Of a stretch of 64,000 bases of DNA, positions 60,596 through 64,000 are shown piece by piece. Numbering within the stretch: the stretch's first letter is position 1; each line of letters begins with the position of its first letter. This DNA is from Streptomyces nigrescens. GTDB taxonomy: Bacteria > Actinomycetota > Actinomycetes > Streptomycetales > Streptomycetaceae. The DNA lies in the NCBI GenBank assembly GCA_024349765.1, contig AP026074.1, positions 558,001 to 622,000 of the forward strand, written 5' to 3'. The notes under the pieces are model-generated. The model saw nothing but the letters and a program-made list of their open reading frames with translations, was not told where the DNA came from and made no database searches. The position numbers and the translations under genes are program-made.

Positions 60596-61948
60596 TCAGC
60601 GTCGTACCGCCCCCGTCACCAGCCAGGCCTCGCCGCGGGCCCGCCAGGCGAGGGTCGCCAGGCGGGCGAGCATCCATACGCCGATCGCGAGCCACAGGGC
60701 CACGAGTCCGCCGCCGGTCAGGCGGACCGCGCCGGCCGCCGGGAGGAAGACGAGGGTGGTCAGGACGCCGGCCACGGCGAGGAAGCGCATGTCGCCGGCG
60801 CCGATCAGCACCCCGTCGAGCACGAACACGGGTCCTGCCACGACTTGGAGGACGGCCACCACTGCGAGCGTGCTCAGCAGGAGGGACCGCACGTGCGGCT
60901 CCACGCCGAACAGTGCGGGCAGCCAGGGGCGGACGGCCAGGAGCGCGAGGCCGACGCCTATGCCGGCGACGATGCCCCACTGGGTCATCCGCCAGGTCGC
61001 CGCACGGGCCGCGGGCACGTCGCCGGCGCCCAGGCAGCGGCCGGTGATCGCTTGCCCGGCGATGGCGATGGCGTCGAGGGCCAGTGCGAGGAACCACCAC
61101 ACCTGGAAACCCACTTGGTAGGCGGCGATCTCGTCGTCACCCATCGCCGTGGCGACGACCGTGCCGGCGACCAGGACGACGCGCAGGGTGAGCGTACGGA
61201 CGACGAGGTTCGCCCCGGCCGTCGCGGCGGCGCGGAGCCCTGCCAGGTCGGGGCGCAGCGGGGTCCCGTGGCGGTGCGCGGCGCGCAGCACCGTGGCCAC
61301 GTAGACGGCGCCGCCGACGGTCTGGGCGACTACGGTGCCCCAGGCGGAGCCGGCGATGCCCCAGTGGAGGCCGTAGACGAAGGTGGCGTTGAGCGCGGCG
61401 TTGCCCGCGAAGGTGGCCACGGAGACGACCAGGGGCGTGCGGGTGTCCTGCAGCCCGCGCAGTACGCCGGTGCTGGCCAGGGCCACGAGCATGCCGGGTA
61501 CGCCGAAGAGGCTGATGCGCAGGTACGTCTCGGCGTGCGGGGTGACGGCCGCGGAGGCGCCGAAGGCGTCGACGATGGCGGGGGTCAGTGGCCAGCCCGC
61601 GAGGATCACGAGCAGGCCGATGCCGACGGCCAGCCAGATGCCGTCGAGCCCTTGGCGGATGGCCTGGTCGAGTCGGCCGGCGCCGACGAGTCGGGCGACG
61701 GCGGCGGTGGTGCCGTAGGCGAGGAAGATGCAGATGTTCACCAGGGTGCCGAGCGCCTGCCCGGCGACACCGAGGCCGCCGAGGGGAGCGGTGCCCAGGT
61801 GCCCGACGATGGCGGAGTCGGTGAGGAGGAAGAGGGGTTCGGCCACGAGCGCGCCGAACGCCGGCAGGGCAAGTCGCAGGATCTCCCGGTCGTGGGCGCG
61901 CGCGGAGGTCCGCCGGGTGGCGGGGGCTTGGTCGGGCGATGGGGTCAT
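60596..61948 (-). CDS. MATE-family efflux transporter
   Basis: This 450-residue protein has 12 membrane segments and the MATE pattern: REILRLALPAFGALVAEPLF, LLTDSAIVGHLGTAPLGGLG, VAGQALGTLV at the start and VVATAMGDDEIAAYQVGFQV in the second half. It should export small molecules by Na+ or H+ antiport, plausibly the product of the cluster entered at the window edge. Its start overlaps the thioesterase stop (ATGA), so it is the third gene of the minus-strand operon. Confidence 0.92.
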   Translation of the reverse strand: MTPSPDQAPATRRTSARAHDREILRLALPAFGALVAEPLFLLTDSAIVGHLGTAPLGGLGVAGQALGTLVNICIFLAYGTTAAVARLVGAGRLDQAIRQGLDGIWLAVGIGLLVILAGWPLTPAIVDAFGASAAVTPHAETYLRISLFGVPGMLVALASTGVLRGLQDTRTPLVVSVATFAGNAALNATFVYGLHWGIAGSAWGTVVAQTVGGAVYVATVLRAAHRHGTPLRPDLAGLRAAATAGANLVVRTLTLRVVLVAGTVVATAMGDDEIAAYQVGFQVWWFLALALDAIAIAGQAITGRCLGAGDVPAARAATWRMTQWGIVAGIGVGLALLAVRPWLPALFGVEPHVRSLLLSTLAVVAVLQVVAGPVFVLDGVLIGAGDMRFLAVAGVLTTLVFLPAAGAVRLTGGGLVALWLAIGVWMLARLATLAWRARGEAWLVTGAVRR

Positions 61949-62739
61949 TCGGTCTCCGGGGTGTCGGGCCAGCCGGGGGCCGTGCCGGGGCGGCGGTCCA
62001 GTTCCTCCGCGATGGTGCGCAGGAGGTCGGCGCGGGCCGACCGGTGCGAGAACGGGAAGAAGTGGCCGCCGGGCAGACGGTGGACGGTGAAACGGCCGCG
62101 GGTGCAGGCACCCCAGGCCTGGACCGCTGCCCAGGGCACCACGGTGTCGTCCGCGCCGGCGAAGGCGGTGACCGGGCAGTCGAGGACGTTTCCGGCGCGG
62201 TGCCGATAGGTGTCGGTGAGGGCGAAGTCGGCCCGGAGGGCGGGCAGGAGGAGCTCGAACAGCTCCTCGTTGTCGAGGACGGGTGCCGGCGTGCCGCCGA
62301 GGGTGCGCAGCCGGGCCCTGAGCTCCTCGTCGGTGGGCTCGCGCCCCGGTGGTGAGCCGGTCCGCCCGGCCGCGGCACGGGCGGCCACGGGGAAGACATG
62401 GCGGACGGGCGCGCCCTCGCGCTCCAGGCGGACGGCGAGTTCGAAGGCGAGGACGGCGCCGAAGCTGTGGCCGAGGAGTGCCAGGGGCCGCCCGGCGTGG
62501 GGCCGGACGGCGTCCATGAGGTCGGCGAGGAGGGCGTCGAGGTCGGTGTGGGGTTCCTCGTCCGTGCGCAGGCCGTGGCCGGGTGGTTCGAAGGCGAAGG
62601 CTTCGACGGTGGCGGGCAGGTCCTCGTCCCAGCCGGCGAACAGGCCGGCCGAGGCGCCCGCACCCGGCAGGCAGAACAGCGCGGTGGCCCCGGGGTGCCG
62701 CGCGGCCGGCGGCGACGGGGAGGGGAGGAACGTCACCAC
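61945..62739 (-). CDS. Type II thioesterase (alpha/beta hydrolase)
   Basis: This 264-residue enzyme matches the external thioesterases of polyketide and non-ribosomal-peptide clusters: LFCLPGAGASAGLFAGWDED, FEPPGHGLRTDEE, nucleophile Ser92 in ALLGHSFGAVLAFELA and His in LPGGHFFPFSHR. They remove misprimed acyl or aminoacyl groups from carrier proteins. Tandem GTG codons at 62739 and 62736 follow GGAGGT; I give the first. It overlaps the end of the MetRS-like gene and the start of the MATE gene, so all three are translated together. Confidence 0.88.
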   Translation of the reverse strand: MVTFLPSPSPPAARHPGATALFCLPGAGASAGLFAGWDEDLPATVEAFAFEPPGHGLRTDEEPHTDLDALLADLMDAVRPHAGRPLALLGHSFGAVLAFELAVRLEREGAPVRHVFPVAARAAAGRTGSPPGREPTDEELRARLRTLGGTPAPVLDNEELFELLLPALRADFALTDTYRHRAGNVLDCPVTAFAGADDTVVPWAAVQAWGACTRGRFTVHRLPGGHFFPFSHRSARADLLRTIAEELDRRPGTAPGWPDTPETE

Positions 62740-64000
62740 GGGGCGGGCACCTCCCCGTGCCCGGTGGTGCCGTAGCGTTCCTGCAGCTCGCGGGTGAGGC
62801 CGGGCAGCAGGGGCGCGGCCCATGTGGCGAGGGCCCGCAGGCCGTGCAGGGCGAGGGTGGGGTCGGTGCTGGCGCGGCCGGCCAGCAGGCCGAGCAGGTG
62901 GGCGGTGGTCTCGGCGGCCTGGCGGAGGCTGAAGGTCTCCATGCTGTAGGCGCGCACCATGCGGTCGCGGTAGCGGCCGAGGATCTCGGTGGTCGTCGGG
63001 TCGGGTGGGGCGGGCCGGTCGTACCCGGCCAGGGCGGTGTGCAGCGCGGCGAGGGGCCGTCGCAGCCGGGCGTCGACGGTGGTGAGGAAGTCCGCCTCCG
63101 AGAAGTCGGCGGGTTGGTGTTCGGGGTTGGCGAGGGCGAGGTGGAAGCGTACGGCGTCGGCGCCGTGCTTGGTGACGAGGTCGCGGGCCCAGACGAGGTG
63201 GCCCCGGCTGGTGGAGAACTTGGCGCCCTCCAGGTGGAGGAACTCGTTGGTGATGATCGCGGCCGGTTCGATGAGGCCGCCGTGGGCGAAGCCCAGGCCG
63301 AGATGGGCGAAGGCGAAGTAGAAGGTGTTGTCGTAGCCGAGGAACTGCACCAGTTCGTACCCGGAGTCGCGGGCCCAGACGTCCGGTGCCGGCCGGGCCG
63401 GGGCGAGTCCGGCGCGGGCGGTGGCGGCCATGTGGGTAAGGCCGGGCAGCATTTCGGCCCAGACATTGAGGACCTGGCCGGGGAAGCCGTCGACGGGGAC
63501 GGGGATGCCCCAGTCGGCGGGGTAGCTCACGGGGAAGTCGGGCAGCGGCCGGGCCAGCATCTCGTCGACGAAGCGCAGGACGTGCGGCCGCATGGTGGAC
63601 CGGTGGCGTGCGTAGAAGGCCTCGAACCGGTCCCGGTAGTCCTCCAGGGGCAGCACGAGGACGTCGGCCTCGCGAGGTTCGGTGACGGCCTGCCCGGCGC
63701 CGGTGGGTGTCTGATACAGCAGCGTGGCGGGCTCGTTGGGGTGTCCGCACGTCTCGCAGATCGCGCCGCAGGTCTCGGCGAGGCATGCGGGGCAGTACCC
63801 GGCGGCGAACCCTTCGAGGAGGTGGCGCCCGGTCGCCGGGTCGTAGGGGAAGGTCCAGGTGCGCCGGGCGAGGCGGCCGGCGCGGTGGAGACGGGCGAAG
63901 AAGTCGCGGACCCGGGCGCGGTAGGGCTCGTCCGGGGTGGTGAAGGCGTCGACGACGATGTCGGCGAGGTGGAGGGTCTCACGGATGTCGCGGTTGCAGC
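62733..64000 (-). CDS. Methionyl-tRNA-synthetase-like protein, 5' end outside window
   Basis: The visible 422 codons are the middle and C-terminal part of a class I synthetase of the MetG group. A zinc-binding knuckle reads CPACLAETCGAICETCGHPN (near 63780-63725), followed by FLGYDNTFYFAFAHLGLGF, the segment IITNEFLHLEGAKFSTSRGH with KFSTS in place of KMSKS, and a helical anticodon-binding-like domain. The stop overlaps the thioesterase. In this setting it is more likely a biosynthetic or resistance paralog than the housekeeping enzyme. MetRS-like domains also occur in hydrazine synthetases together with a cupin domain, which is not visible here. Confidence 0.8.
   Translation of the reverse strand, partial: CNRDIRETLHLADIVVDAFTTPDEPYRARVRDFFARLHRAGRLARRTWTFPYDPATGRHLLEGFAAGYCPACLAETCGAICETCGHPNEPATLLYQTPTGAGQAVTEPREADVLVLPLEDYRDRFEAFYARHRSTMRPHVLRFVDEMLARPLPDFPVSYPADWGIPVPVDGFPGQVLNVWAEMLPGLTHMAATARAGLAPARPAPDVWARDSGYELVQFLGYDNTFYFAFAHLGLGFAHGGLIEPAAIITNEFLHLEGAKFSTSRGHLVWARDLVTKHGADAVRFHLALANPEHQPADFSEADFLTTVDARLRRPLAALHTALAGYDRPAPPDPTTTEILGRYRDRMVRAYSMETFSLRQAAETTAHLLGLLAGRASTDPTLALHGLRALATWAAPLLPGLTRELQERYGTTGHGEVPAPW

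Noticed and set aside
60356-62209. Long plus-strand frame opposite the MATE and thioesterase genes
   Set aside because: Low-complexity Gly/Gln/Asp-rich translation typical of antisense of high-GC genes; overlaps three well-supported minus-strand genes.

Overview
The window is a stretch of high-GC actinobacterial chromosome, almost certainly Streptomyces or a close relative. The evidence is strong G/C bias at third codon positions, many GTG starts, many leaderless genes (a TAnnnT -10 box 6-8 nt before the start codon), and typical Streptomyces families: GPP34, RsbV/RsbW-like stress regulators, EF-hand proteins, DUF4097-ABC cassettes, P450/ferredoxin pairs, and DUF4232 and DUF4262 proteins. No rRNA, tRNA, CRISPR array or intact insertion sequence was seen. 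The gene content is accessory: short operons each with a local regulator, numerous paralogs, and many broken genes.

Layout. 0-7.3 kb: hydrolase fragment, VOC protein with a divergent WYL regulator, protein-isoaspartate methyltransferase, a DesK/LuxR-type two-component pair, GPP34 protein and a secreted carboxylesterase. 7.8-9.7 kb: a soluble CDP-diacylglycerol diphosphatase-like protein and an orphan cyclodipeptide synthase of the YvmC type. 9.8-17.3 kb: serine hydrolase, PadR/DUF1048 pair with its operator, RsbV/RsbW-like proteins, a cysteine-less AhpD-fold protein, a small hydrophobic protein, a small gene broken by a stop inside a tandem duplication, two paralogous membrane proteins and truncated ESX/WXG100 genes. 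17.6-22.6 kb: ribbon-helix-helix regulator, DUF4097, DrrAB-type ABC exporter, P450 and ferredoxin in one direction. 22.7-28.1 kb: a DUF6445 oxygenase, MarR remnant, dienelactone-hydrolase-like protein, and a TetR-controlled SnoaL/NmrA operon with clear palindromic operators.

28.7-44 kb is decay-prone: a multicopper oxidase with compensating frameshifts and an internal deletion, several stand-alone regulators and enzymes, minisatellite-like repeats, a fused FAD-monooxygenase remnant, an alpha/beta-hydrolase remnant ahead of an isochorismatase, and a collapsed pyridoxamine-phosphate-oxidase-type gene. 44-50.2 kb holds an MFS/LysR pair and a small regulon: an SGNH hydrolase, a TetR regulator and an MFS exporter all preceded by one palindrome (consensus CATACGGTCGACCGTATG). 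50.8-60.4 kb: MarR/DoxX pair, an OmpR-type two-component system next to two COG4705-type membrane paralogs, HxlR with a perfect operator, DUF5519 and DUF6640 proteins, a small ABM-like protein, and a TrkA-N/ion-channel-like protein. 60.6-64 kb (minus strand): a translationally coupled MATE exporter, type II thioesterase and methionyl-tRNA-synthetase-like protein that runs off the window. This looks like the edge of a biosynthetic gene cluster.

The most notable items are the orphan cyclodipeptide synthase with an unusual Tyr-Tyr signature, the MetRS-like/thioesterase/MATE operon, and the three-promoter palindrome regulon.
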